Source of the DNA: Solirubrobacteraceae bacterium
GTDB lineage: Bacteria > Actinomycetota > Thermoleophilia > Solirubrobacterales > Solirubrobacteraceae
Assembly (NCBI GenBank): GCA_024711025.1
Contig: JANJTP010000070.1
Coordinates: forward strand, 1 to 64,000
DNA length: 64,000 bases
Reading direction: 5' to 3'
The position numbers were made by a program, and so were the translations under genes. Below the pieces are notes generated by a model that saw only the letters and a list, made by a program, of their open reading frames with translations, searched no databases and had not been told where the DNA came from. This document shows positions 8,443-16,792 of this stretch, piece after piece. Positions within the stretch are counted from its first letter, which is position 1; each line of letters begins with the position of its first letter.

Positions 8443-9579
8443 TCAGGTGTGCGCCAGCGTGAGCGCCGTCCGAGGGTCGATCGCCCAGCGATCGGCAACC
8501 GCGAGCAGGGCGTCGTCGATCGCCCAGCGGTCGGGCAGGGCCTCCCCTTCGTGGTCGGGAGTGCCGCCCTTCAGCGCCATGCAGTTCGCGTTGTCGCCGA
8601 TGCGGCGGATCGCGGCGACGTCGTCGGCGCTCAACACGACATCGCGCGGCGTCGCGGCGAGCTCGGCCCGCTTGACCTCGATCGGCTTGGCCTGGGAGCC
8701 GATCTCCTGGATCAGCGTCGGCACGACGCACTCGACGGCCGGGTGCGCGAGGTTCCACTGGCAGGCGAGCTGCAGCGTCGTCAGCGCGTGGCGCTCGGCG
8801 ATCGGCCGCACCTGCTCGAGCTTGCCGGCGCCCTGCTCGATCCAGCCCGCCGGACGGAAGCCGCGGTGGTCGTGGGGCGCGAGCTCGTGGCCCGGCCGGA
8901 CGTCGTCGTGGAATATCCCGCCGAAGTCGACGACGCGAGTGATCAGCTTGACCCCTTGGCGCTCGGCCGCCGGCAGCACGAGCTCGCCGGGCCACGGCTC
9001 GAACGGGTTGAGGATCACCATCGCCCAGTCGATCAGCCCGCCGAAGCGCTCGAGGCAGCCGATCAGGTCGAGCACGTAGCCGTTCGCGGGACCCGGCGCG
9101 ACGCCGATCGCCCCGGTCAGGCCGGCATCGCGCAGCCCCGCCATCGCCTGCCACACCGCCTCGCTCTCGAACCCGGTGCGGTCGGGGTTGTGCAGCAGCA
9201 GCACGTCGAAGCGATCGACCCCGCAGCGCTCGAGGCTGCGCTCGGTCGCCATCCGCAGGTAGCCCGCGTAGTCGCCCGGTCCGCGCAGTGCGGCGTCGGT
9301 GAAGCGCGGATAGCCCTTCGCGCCCTGGCGCTCGCCCTCGTAGAAGTCGTGCCCGACCGCGCCGACGAGCGCGTACGAGTCGCGCGGCAGGCCGTCAAGC
9401 GCCCTGCCGACGAGCTCGTCGGCGGCTCCCTGGCCATAGACATCGGCGGTCAGCAGCGTGTCGATTCCGTCGCCGGGTCGCAGCAGGTCGGCGAGGCGCT
9501 GCTCGTCGACCGGCTCGCCGAAGCGCATGAAGCGCCCCCCCGACCAGGCTCCGAGCGCGACATGAGATGGTGCGGCCAT
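8443..9579 (-). CDS. Aldo/keto reductase family protein
   Basis: This 378-aa TIM-barrel NADPH oxidoreductase-like protein has Asp46 and Tyr48 (TADVYGQG) and His130 (VLLLHNPDRTG) at the positions of the catalytic tetrad. The expected Lys between them is not seen: the strand reads ALVGAVGHDF. The C-terminal half carries QLACQWNLAHPAVECVVPT and an extension beyond the usual length. ATG 9579 follows GGTGG. It probably forms one unit with pdxH. Activity may differ from classical aldo/keto reductases because of the missing Lys. Confidence 0.8.
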   Translation of the reverse strand: MAAPSHVALGAWSGGRFMRFGEPVDEQRLADLLRPGDGIDTLLTADVYGQGAADELVGRALDGLPRDSYALVGAVGHDFYEGERQGAKGYPRFTDAALRGPGDYAGYLRMATERSLERCGVDRFDVLLLHNPDRTGFESEAVWQAMAGLRDAGLTGAIGVAPGPANGYVLDLIGCLERFGGLIDWAMVILNPFEPWPGELVLPAAERQGVKLITRVVDFGGIFHDDVRPGHELAPHDHRGFRPAGWIEQGAGKLEQVRPIAERHALTTLQLACQWNLAHPAVECVVPTLIQEIGSQAKPIEVKRAELAATPRDVVLSADDVAAIRRIGDNANCMALKGGTPDHEGEALPDRWAIDDALLAVADRWAIDPRTALTLAHT

Positions 9580-9735
9580 TGCCACCACAGCGTATGCGGC
9601 GCGCGCGCTCGGCGGCGCGCGGCGGCTCTGGGCGCGGGTGGACGGATAACGCCGGGGGACGCCGGGGGGCGCGACGGACGCGACGGGCAAGCGGGCGACT
9701 GGCAAAGCCGGGCGCGCCGCTCTATCGTCGCGCGC

Positions 9736-10701
9736 ATGAGGAAGCTCCGCTCGCGCGGTGCGACGGCGGCGTTGCTCGCGGCGCTGACGACGCTCGCCCT
9801 GGCGACCGGGCCGGCACACGCCGCGACCGAGGTGGACGTCTCGATCGGATCGCCCGGCGACGTGCTCGTCGTCAAGGGCGCCGTCCATCTGCGCTCCGGC
9901 GAACGGGCGGACACGATCGCGATCGTCGACGGGCCGGTGACGGTCGCCCGCGGCGCAACGGTGACCGGCGACCTCTTCTCCGTCGACGGCGACGTGCGAA
10001 TCGACGGCACGGTCCGGGGGCGCGTCGTCACGATCGGCGGACGCGCGCGTGTGGGCGGAACAGGGGTCGTCGGCGACGGCATCCGCTACGTCGAGTCGAG
10101 GCCGGTGGTCGCCCCCGGCGCAAACGTCGGCGGGACGATCGAACGGCTCGAGCTCGACTTCGGCGGCGCGGCTCCGTTCGTCTCGTGGCTCGCCTGGTGG
10201 CTCGCCGTCGGCGTCTCCACGCTCGTCTTCGGCCTGCTGGCGCTATGGCTCGCTCCCCGCGCAGCGGATGCCACGTTCACACGGATGCGCGACGGCGGCT
10301 GGGGGCCGGCGATCGGCATCGGGTTCGTCGTCTTCATCGGCCTGCCCGTGCTCGCGTTCATCGCGCTCGTGACGCTCGTCGGCATCCCTCTCGGCATCGG
10401 CTTGCTGCTCGCGCTGCTGCCGCTCGGCGCTCTGGGCTACGTCACGTGCGCCTGGGTGCTCGGTCGAGCGCTCGTCGGCCCGCCGCGCGGCCGCGCCGTC
10501 GCGTTCCTCGCAGGCTGGGGCGTGCTGCGCCTCGTCGCGCTCGTGCCGGTGCTCGGCGTACTCGTCTTCCTCGTTGCCGTGATGTTCGGCCTCGGCGCCT
10601 TGACCTGGGCGATCTGGCAGGCGCGCGGCGAAGGCGCGGGACCGTCGGCACCCCTGGCTCCGGCAGGCGGCCCCGAGGCGCCGACCGCGCCGACAATCTG
10701 A
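9736..10701 (+). CDS. Bactofilin-like membrane protein with polymer-forming N-domain
   Basis: This 321-aa protein has a signal peptide (about residues 1-30, AHA-A cleavage-like site), then a repeated beta-helical region typical of polymer-forming/bactofilin domains (VVKGAVHLRSGERA, GPVTVARGATVTGDLFSVDG, GTVRGRVVTIGGRARV). About four transmembrane helices follow (near 155-175, 197-222, 225-245 and 262-290), and the tail is Pro/Ala-rich. Similar actinobacterial proteins are uncharacterised. ATG 9736 lacks a strong ribosome site. It is divergent from the aldo/keto reductase across 156 bp. Confidence 0.8.
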   Translation: MRKLRSRGATAALLAALTTLALATGPAHAATEVDVSIGSPGDVLVVKGAVHLRSGERADTIAIVDGPVTVARGATVTGDLFSVDGDVRIDGTVRGRVVTIGGRARVGGTGVVGDGIRYVESRPVVAPGANVGGTIERLELDFGGAAPFVSWLAWWLAVGVSTLVFGLLALWLAPRAADATFTRMRDGGWGPAIGIGFVVFIGLPVLAFIALVTLVGIPLGIGLLLALLPLGALGYVTCAWVLGRALVGPPRGRAVAFLAGWGVLRLVALVPVLGVLVFLVAVMFGLGALTWAIWQARGEGAGPSAPLAPAGGPEAPTAPTI

Positions 10702-11048
10702 CGGTGTCGCGGGTGCGCGCGGCACCCGCGGCACCCGCGCGAAGACGCGCGAAGACGCGCGGAGACGCGCCCAACGGCGAGCAAACGACAACGGCCGCCG
10801 CTGTCACGGGGCGCGCAGCGAGGCGCCCACGACCCACCCGGTGAGGCGCCCGCCCACGGGGCGCGCAGAACGGCGGCCCGGCGCAAGAGCACCGTATGGC
10901 GCTTACGCAGGGACTGCCCGAGCCGCCCGTGAGTAACCCAGCCGCTGTGGCTCGGCCTGCCCGAGCCCGGGTGGGTCTGCATCCGCCCGAGGCGCCCGTG
11001 AGAACCCAGCCACTGTGGCTTTCGTGAAGCTCGCGACTCGTTTCTCGT

Positions 11049-11094
11049 ACCGCTCTGCGCAGACCACACCGAAGCGTGGTCTTCGCAGAGCGGT
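11049..11094. other. Long stem-loop, 19-nt arms
   Basis: The arm ACCGCTCTGCGCAGACCAC (11049-11067) pairs with GTGGTCTTCGCAGAGCGGT (11076-11094), with one mismatch and an 8-nt loop. No T-run follows on either strand, so a simple intrinsic terminator is not obvious. A structured RNA, a bidirectional terminator or a small mobile remnant are alternatives. Confidence 0.8.
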
Positions 11095-11120
11095 GCGCGG
11101 GAGACTCACCCAGATCGACG

Positions 11121-11330
11121 TTCGCCACACGAGCCGCACGATCACCGACGCGTTCGCCACACGAGCCACGCAATCATCGACGCGTTCGCCACACGAGCCA
11201 CGCGATCACCGACGCGTTCGCCACATGAGCCGCGCGATCACCGACGCATTCGCCACACGAGCCACACGATCGCCGCGCCACACGAGCCGCACGATCACCG
11301 ACGCGTTCGCCACACGAGCCGCGCGCCCCC
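11121..11330. repeat. 32-bp tandem repeat array
   Basis: The TTCGCC core recurs at 11121, 11153, 11185, 11217 and 11249 with an exact 32-bp period. A shortened unit follows, then another copy begins at 11306. Each unit starts TTCGCCACACGAGCC and ends near CGATCACCGACGCG. As 32 is not a multiple of three and frames shift between units, the array is not coding. It ends about 180 bp before the kinase start. Confidence 0.92.
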
Positions 11331-11505
11331 AGACGCCACAGCTGTCAGCGTTCGCGGCGAGACACCGATCGATGCGCCCGCGCGGACGACGCGTGCGGCG
11401 CCGCGACTCCAGCGGCCGAGAGTGCGCCCGCGACGCCGCTTCGCGCCTATCTTCTCTCGAGCGCGCCGCATGCTGCCCGCGGCGAACGGTGCCACACGCC
11501 CCGGC

Positions 11506-13143
11506 ATGTCCCTCACGCCGCCCAACCCCGCCATGTCCGTCACGCACATCCCCGGAGTCGGCGACGTTCTCGGCGGCTGCCGGCTCGAGCGCCTCGCGGG
11601 TCGCGGTGGGATGGGGGTGGTCTACGAGGCCACGCAGCTCGCACTCGGGCGGCGCGTCGCCGTCAAGGTGATCTCGCCGGCGCTCGCCCACGATTCCGAG
11701 TTCCGCGAGCGGTTCTCGCGCGAAGCCCGCCTCGCGGCCTCCCTGCACCACCCCGGCATCGTCGACGTGCACGACGCCGGCGAGCAGGACGGCGTGCTCT
11801 ACCTGGTCATGCGCTACGTCGAGGGGACCGACCTCCGCTCGGTCCTGCGCGAGGAGCAGCGACTGCCGGAGCGCCGCGCGGTGCGGATCACGGCCCAGGT
11901 CGCCTCGGCGCTCGACGCCGCCCACGCCGCCGGCATCGTGCACCGCGACGTCACGCCGTCGAACGTCCTGCTCAGCGGCGAGGGCGCCGGCGAGCGGGCG
12001 CTGCTGACCGACTTCGGCCTGGTGAAGCACCTCGAGACGACCGGCGCCACGCGCAGCGGCCAGTGGCTCGGGACGGCGGCGTTCGTCCCGCCCGAGGCGC
12101 TGCGCGGCGAGCCGCTCGACGGACGCGCCGACGTCTACGCGCTCGGCTGCGTGCTGCACCGGATGCTGACCGGCGAGGTGCCCTTCCCTCGGGAGAGCGA
12201 CGCCGCGACGATCGCCGCGCACCTGCACGACCCGGCGCCCAGCCCGTCGGCACTCGCCGACGTCGACCCGGCGTTCGACGACGTCGTGGCGCGCGCGCTG
12301 GCCAAGGAGCCCGGCGAGCGCTTCGCCTCGGCCGGTGAGCTCGGCGCCGCCGCACAGGCGGCGCTCGACGGCCACGCGACCGCGGCCGAGGCCGAGACCG
12401 CCGGCTCGCTCACCCGTACGCCCGTGGCACCGGCGACGACCGAGTCCATGCGCCGGATGACGCCGGCCGTCCAGCCTCCCGTCGACTCGTCGCCGGGCGC
12501 GCGTCGGCGTCCGCGCTCCGACGCGGCGCGAACGGCACGGCCGTGGCCCGCCCGCGGGAGCTCGCGACGTGCCCCGCTGATCGTGCTCGCGAGCCTGCTC
12601 GCGCTGGCCGTCGCGGCGAGTGCCGGCGCCGCGCTCGACCGCGTCCTGCGCGACGACGCCTCCCCTCGGCGGCCGGTGCGTCGCGCGATCCCGCGCGTCC
12701 CCGCGCCGGTGACGCTCACGAGCTACGCGACCCCCGCCTACACCGCGCAGGTGCCCGCGGGCTGGCGACCGGTCGCCGACGACGTCGACCGCGGCGACTT
12801 CAACGAGAGTCGCTGGCGGGCCCCGGAGCCGAGCCGCGCGGAGCTGGTTATCGCGTACCGCGCGGGTTCGACCGCCTCGCCGGGCGGCATCGCCGAGGCC
12901 GCACGCGGCCGGCAGGCCGCGGACCCGACGTACAGCGAGCTGGCGTTCGGGCCGATCGAGCTCGGCGGCGCGGAGGCGTACCGCTGGGCCTACGGCATCG
13001 CCGGGCAGGCCCGCGCGAGCTGGTACCTCAACCGCTGTGCCACGAGCATCGCGGTCTACGGCGCCACCCGACCGGCGGAGATCCTGCGCTGGATGCCGAC
13101 GTACCGGGCCGTTGCGGCATCCCTCGAGCCGGTCTGCCCGTAG
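11506..13143 (+). CDS. Receptor-type Ser/Thr protein kinase (PknB-like)
   Basis: This 545-aa membrane kinase has a Gly-loop GRGGMGVVYEA, Lys54 in VAVKV, catalytic Asp148 in HRDVTPSN, Asp169 in DFG, and the DVYALGCVLHRMLTG helix. The usual Lys two residues after the catalytic Asp (HRDxKPxN) is Thr150. A juxtamembrane linker rich in Arg/Pro leads to one transmembrane helix (about 356-377). The exported C-terminal domain of about 165 aa has no PASTA repeats and ends in a Cys-containing segment. Start could be ATG 11506 or ATG 11533. A regulatory envelope-signal role is inferred. Confidence 0.88.
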   Translation: MSLTPPNPAMSVTHIPGVGDVLGGCRLERLAGRGGMGVVYEATQLALGRRVAVKVISPALAHDSEFRERFSREARLAASLHHPGIVDVHDAGEQDGVLYLVMRYVEGTDLRSVLREEQRLPERRAVRITAQVASALDAAHAAGIVHRDVTPSNVLLSGEGAGERALLTDFGLVKHLETTGATRSGQWLGTAAFVPPEALRGEPLDGRADVYALGCVLHRMLTGEVPFPRESDAATIAAHLHDPAPSPSALADVDPAFDDVVARALAKEPGERFASAGELGAAAQAALDGHATAAEAETAGSLTRTPVAPATTESMRRMTPAVQPPVDSSPGARRRPRSDAARTARPWPARGSSRRAPLIVLASLLALAVAASAGAALDRVLRDDASPRRPVRRAIPRVPAPVTLTSYATPAYTAQVPAGWRPVADDVDRGDFNESRWRAPEPSRAELVIAYRAGSTASPGGIAEAARGRQAADPTYSELAFGPIELGGAEAYRWAYGIAGQARASWYLNRCATSIAVYGATRPAEILRWMPTYRAVAASLEPVCP

Positions 13144-13233
13144 GCCGAACCCCGCACGCCGTACCGGCGACGGGCTCGCTACCGTCCGCCGCGATGGCAC
13201 AGCCGACCGCCCCGGCGAGGAGCCGGTGACCAG

Positions 13234-15087
13234 GTGAGCGAGCGCCTCGCCGACCACGCGCCGCGCCTGCTGGCGCTGACGTGCCTCGTCGGGATCGTCA
13301 CCGGTGCGATCCTCGCGTTCGCCGGCGCCCCGGACGCCGCGCGCATCGCCTGGGGCGCGACCGTCGCGATCATGCTCGTCCCGCTGACCGTCGAGGTCGC
13401 GCGGGCGCTGCTGCACGGCGACGTCGGCGTCGACGTCATCGCCCTGCTCGCGATGGCGAGCGCGCTCGCCATCGGAGAGGTCCTCGCCGGCGCGATCGTC
13501 GCGCTGATGCTGTCGGGCGGCAACGCGCTCGAGTCCGCCGCGGCGCGGCGCGCACGGCGCGATCTGACCACGCTGCTCGAGCGCGCGCCGCGCACCGCCC
13601 AGCGACGCACCGACGACGGCTGGCAGGAGGTCCCGGCCGACTCGATCGTCCCGGGCGACATCGTCCTGGTCCGCGCCGGCGACATGGTCGCCGTCGACGG
13701 CACGATCCGCGAGGGCGAGGCGGTCGTCGACGAGTCCGCGATGACCGGCGAGTCGCTCCCCGTGACGGTGGGTCGCGCCGAGCCGGTGCGCAGCGGCACG
13801 ACGAACGCCGGTGAGGCCTTCGAGATCGTCGCGACGAGGAGCGCCGCCGAGTCCTCGTACGCAGCCCTCGTCCGCCTGGTCGCGCAGGCCGAGGAGGAGC
13901 GCGCGCCGTTCGTGCGGCTCGCCGACCGCTACGCCGTCTACTTCCTCGCGGTCACCGTGGCACTCGCCGCCGGCGCCTGGATCGCCAGCGGCGACGCGGT
14001 GCGCGCGGTGGCCGTGCTCGTCGTCGCGACACCCTGCCCGCTGATCCTCGCGGCGCCGATCGCGCTGATCGGGGGCCTCTCGCGGGCCGCCCGCGCCGGG
14101 GTGATCATCAAGGGCGGCACGGCGATCGAGCGGCTCGGCGAGGCGCGGACCGTGCTGCTCGACAAGACCGGCACGCTGACGCTGGGTCAGCCGCGCGTGC
14201 AGGAGATCATCGCCTCCGACTCGCTCGCGCCGGACGAGCTGCTGCGCCTGGCGGCCTCGGTCGACCAGCTCTCGGCCCACGTGCTCGCGGCGGCGCTCGT
14301 GCGCGAGGCACGCGAGCGCCGGCTGGCGATCGAGCCGCCGCGAGAGGTGGTCGAGGAGCCCGGCGAGGGCATCGAGGGCATCGTCGACGGCCGGCGGGTG
14401 ACGATCGGCAGCTCGGCGTGGCTCGAGTCGCGCGGCTACGACGCGCACGACGAGGCGCGTCGGCTGGACGGGCTCGAGAACGCCGAGGGCCTGGCGCGCG
14501 TGATGGTCGGCGTCGACGGGCACCTCGCGGGCGCGATCGTGATGGCCGACCACCTGCGCGAGGACGCTCCCCGGATGGTCGCGGCGCTGCGCGAGGCCGG
14601 CGTCGTCCACGTCGCGATGGTGACCGGCGACCGCGCCCCCGTCGCCGAGGAGATCGCGCAGCGCGTCGGGCTCGACCAGGTGTACGCGGAGCGCTCGCCG
14701 CAGGGCAAGCTGGAGGTCGTGCGGGCGATGCGCGCGCAGCCCGACCTGCGGCCCGTGGTGATGGTCGGCGACGGCGTCAACGACGCGCCGGCGCTCGCCA
14801 TGGCCGATGTCGGCATCGCGATGGGCGCCGCCGGGTCGACGATCTCCGCCGAAACCGCCGACTGCGTGATCACCGTCGACCACGTCGATCGCGTCGCGAC
14901 GGCGATCCGCGTCGGGCGCCGAACGCTGCGGATCGCCCGGGAGAGCGTGCTGTGGGGCATCGGCCTCAGCGTCGTGGCGATGATCTTCGCCGCCCTCGGC
15001 TACCTGCCCCCGGTCGCCGGCGCCCTGCTGCAGGAAGTGATCGACGTCGCCGTGATCCTCAACGCGCTGCGCGTGCTGCGCGTCTGA
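13234..15087 (+). CDS. P1B-type heavy-metal-translocating ATPase
   Basis: This 617-aa ATP-driven metal pump of the plasma membrane shows the actuator motif TGES (171-174), the metal-site helix with TPCP (266-269) instead of CPC, phosphorylated Asp310 in DKTGTLT, and the hinge GDGVNDAP. The SxHP nucleotide-domain motif is degenerate (LSAHV). There is no N-terminal Cys-rich metal-binding domain. The TPC motif points away from classical Cu(I) pumps, so the ion is not assigned. GTG 13234 follows GGAG with suitable spacing. It stands alone downstream of the kinase gene. Confidence 0.9.
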   Translation: MSERLADHAPRLLALTCLVGIVTGAILAFAGAPDAARIAWGATVAIMLVPLTVEVARALLHGDVGVDVIALLAMASALAIGEVLAGAIVALMLSGGNALESAAARRARRDLTTLLERAPRTAQRRTDDGWQEVPADSIVPGDIVLVRAGDMVAVDGTIREGEAVVDESAMTGESLPVTVGRAEPVRSGTTNAGEAFEIVATRSAAESSYAALVRLVAQAEEERAPFVRLADRYAVYFLAVTVALAAGAWIASGDAVRAVAVLVVATPCPLILAAPIALIGGLSRAARAGVIIKGGTAIERLGEARTVLLDKTGTLTLGQPRVQEIIASDSLAPDELLRLAASVDQLSAHVLAAALVREARERRLAIEPPREVVEEPGEGIEGIVDGRRVTIGSSAWLESRGYDAHDEARRLDGLENAEGLARVMVGVDGHLAGAIVMADHLREDAPRMVAALREAGVVHVAMVTGDRAPVAEEIAQRVGLDQVYAERSPQGKLEVVRAMRAQPDLRPVVMVGDGVNDAPALAMADVGIAMGAAGSTISAETADCVITVDHVDRVATAIRVGRRTLRIARESVLWGIGLSVVAMIFAALGYLPPVAGALLQEVIDVAVILNALRVLRV

Positions 15088-15116
15088 GGCGTCGCCGGCC
15101 GGCTCCGCGCGCTGCG

Positions 15117-15371
15117 CTACTCGCGCGAGCCGTCGCCGCCCGAGAGTCGCGCCAGCAGGGAGACGACGACCATGCCGACGGCAACCCCGACGAGCAGGAC
15201 GCCCACGGCCCTCGTCGCCGCGTCGGTTCCGGCGATGATCACGGCGGCTCCGGCGATCGCGATCACGACGGGCATGACGAGACGCACCAGGAGCAGCAGC
15301 GGGCGCGCGGGACGACCCGGCAGGCCGGACACGGACTCGCCGCGGGCCGGGGACGCAGGCTCAGGCAGCAT
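15117..15371 (-). CDS. Small membrane protein, two helices
   Basis: This 84-aa protein has a Pro/Ser-rich N-terminus and two hydrophobic segments (about residues 25-48 and 52-73). ATG 15371 has GGAG 7 nt upstream. A longer reading from ATG 15425 in the same frame would add 18 residues and has AGGAG only 2 nt away. I do not recognise the family. It is divergent from the cyanase gene. Confidence 0.55.
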   Translation of the reverse strand: MLPEPASPARGESVSGLPGRPARPLLLLVRLVMPVVIAIAGAAVIIAGTDAATRAVGVLLVGVAVGMVVVSLLARLSGGDGSRE

Positions 15372-15420
15372 CTGCTTGCTCCATGTCGTAGTCGTTGCCA
15401 CGGACGTCGCTGACCACCAT
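15361..15420 (-). CDS. Possible 19-aa leader ORF
   Basis: The frame MVVSDVRGNDYDMEQADAA begins at ATG 15420 with AGGAG at ideal 7-nt spacing, and its TGA overlaps the ATG (15371) of the small membrane protein. It may be a translated leader coupling that gene, or the true start may be ATG 15425 of the longer frame. Coding status cannot be settled from sequence alone. Confidence 0.35.
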   Translation of the reverse strand: MVVSDVRGNDYDMEQADAA

Positions 15421-15513
15421 CGCATCGCTCCTCTCGCGGGTGCCTACCGTATACCCGATGCGGCGGCGTGTGAAGGCGAGCGTGAGCCGCGCATGCATCG
15501 ACAGGAGGATCGG

Positions 15514-15957
15514 ATGACCACCAAGCAGCAGGCCGCAGAGCAGGTGCGGGCGGCCAAGGCGCGCCTCGGCGTGAGCTGGGCGCAGATCGCCGAGACGGTC
15601 GGCGCGCCGGTCGCGTGGACGGTCGCCGCGCTGCTCGGACAGCACCCGATGAACGCCGAGCAGGCCCGCGCCGCGGCGACCCTGCTCGACCTCGACGACG
15701 CCGCGGAGCAGGCGCTGCGACTCCAGCCGATGCGCGGCGCGCTCGAGAGCGCTGTGCCGGTCGATCCGACGATATATCGCTTCTACGAAGCGCTGCAGGT
15801 CTACGGTCCGACGATCAAGGAGCTGATCCACGAGCAGTTCGGCGACGGGATCATGAGCGCGATCAACTTCCGGCTCGACGTCCAGCGGGTCCCCGACCCG
15901 GAGGGAGACCGCGTCGTCGTCGTCTTCGACGGGAAGTTCCTGCCGTACCAGTGGTGA
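15514..15957 (+). CDS. cynS: Cyanate hydratase (cyanase)
   Basis: This 147-aa enzyme converts cyanate and bicarbonate to ammonia and carbon dioxide as a homodecamer. The catalytic triad aligns with a constant offset to the E. coli residues: Arg89 (YRFYE), Glu92 and Ser115 (IMSAINF). An HTH-like N-terminal domain precedes it, and the C-terminus FDGKFLPYQW is typical. ATG 15514 has an excellent AGGAGG site. It has no adjacent carbonic anhydrase or transporter. A GTATAC palindrome near 15447-15456 lies between it and the divergent small gene. Confidence 0.97.
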   Translation: MTTKQQAAEQVRAAKARLGVSWAQIAETVGAPVAWTVAALLGQHPMNAEQARAAATLLDLDDAAEQALRLQPMRGALESAVPVDPTIYRFYEALQVYGPTIKELIHEQFGDGIMSAINFRLDVQRVPDPEGDRVVVVFDGKFLPYQW

Positions 15958-15975
15958 CAGGGGCTTTGACGGCCC

Positions 15976-16356
15976 TCAGCCCTCGCGCGATCGCGGCCCG
16001 GCCTCGAATGCGGCCGCGGCCGCCGAGCGCCGGTCGACCACGTGGAAGATCTCGTCGAGCCCGGTGATCGCGAGCGTACGGGCGATGTCCGCGTCGACGT
16101 TGACGAGGACGACGTCGCCGCCCGCCGGCCGCACGCGCTTGGCCAGCCCGATGATCATGCCGAGCGCCGTCGAGTCGACGAAGGTCGACTCGGTCAGGTC
16201 GATGACGAGCCGCGTCGCCCCCGCCTCGATCGCCTCGCTCGCCGCGCGCTTGACGTCCGGCGCGGTGAAGATGTCGATCTCGCCGCGCACCGCGACGACG
16301 TCGATGGCGGCCGCGTCGTCTCGATCACGATGGACGGCGAACTGGGTGGCGCTCAT
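15976..16356 (-). CDS. Anti-sigma factor antagonist, STAS domain (RsbV/SpoIIAA-like)
   Basis: This 126-aa protein of a partner-switching cascade, in its unphosphorylated form, would sequester the anti-sigma kinase. The phosphorylatable Ser lies in FVDSTALG within LVIDLTESTFVDSTALGMII. Length and fold match the family. It is the last gene of a minus-strand operon with the RsbW-like proteins upstream; the sigma factor is divergent. ATG 16356 is preferred over the codon 9 nt earlier. Confidence 0.9.
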   Translation of the reverse strand: MSATQFAVHRDRDDAAAIDVVAVRGEIDIFTAPDVKRAASEAIEAGATRLVIDLTESTFVDSTALGMIIGLAKRVRPAGGDVVLVNVDADIARTLAITGLDEIFHVVDRRSAAAAAFEAGPRSREG

Positions 16357-16384
16357 CCGCGCCACGGTATCCGCCCCGGCGCTC

Positions 16385-16792
16385 TCACGGAGCCGCGGCC
16401 ACGTCGATCACGAGCACGTCACCGGCTTCGATCGAGATGACCCGTGTGCGCGTGGCCAGACGTACGATCACGCCGCCGGCATCGGAGGGCTCCGACCGCT
16501 CCAGCAGCCTGCCGGCGCTGCCGTGCCGAAGCGGCCCGACTCGCAGCTCCAGCCAGCCGCCTGCGCCCGTGGTCGCAAGCTCGAGACGCTCCTTCGCCAC
16601 CAGCGGCGTGGCGTGCTCGACCACGGCGTCGGCGATCGCCAGCGCGTCGCTCAGCCGATCCACGGGCAGGTGCGCGCGCGCCGCGGCTATCGCGATTACG
16701 CGCGAGATGACGGGCCCGGCGAGCGGACCGGCCGCGACGGCTACGTGAGTGCCGTCGAGCCCGATGCCGCCGGAGCCGCCATCGCCGCTCAC
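16385..16792 (-). CDS. Degenerate RsbW-like protein, unknown
   Basis: This protein of about 135 aa overlaps the end of the RsbW gene by 4 nt (GTGA). Its layout (PVISRVIAIAAARAHLP, RLSDALAIADAVVEH, GGWLELRVGPLRHG) runs roughly parallel to the GHKL anti-sigma kinase next to it, but the N-box Asn and the G-box DRGRGF equivalent are missing. It could be a catalytically dead anti-sigma or anchoring subunit (inference). Position between rsbW and rsbV implies a role in the same switch. Confidence 0.7.
   Translation of the reverse strand: MSGDGGSGGIGLDGTHVAVAAGPLAGPVISRVIAIAAARAHLPVDRLSDALAIADAVVEHATPLVAKERLELATTGAGGWLELRVGPLRHGSAGRLLERSEPSDAGGVIVRLATRTRVISIEAGDVLVIDVAAAP

Larger units (their letters stand above)
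10702..11505. other. 804-bp non-coding tract with repeats
   Basis: No frame here has convincing coding character. The tract holds a 14-bp repeat (10805-10818 and 10855-10868), a roughly 28-bp imperfect repeat (10925-10952 and 10994-11020, both containing AACCCAGCC and TGTGGCT), a strong hairpin at 11049-11094, and a 32-bp tandem array at 11121 to about 11330. It separates the bactofilin-like gene from the Ser/Thr kinase gene. Confidence 0.75.

Noticed and set aside
11121-11330. CRISPR array
   Set aside because: Units are directly contiguous at 32 bp with no unique spacers and no cas genes in the window.
11206-14883. Very long minus-strand open frame antisense to the kinase and P-type ATPase genes
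   Set aside because: It is a GC-driven antisense frame with no domain; the plus strand encodes clear, motif-complete proteins.
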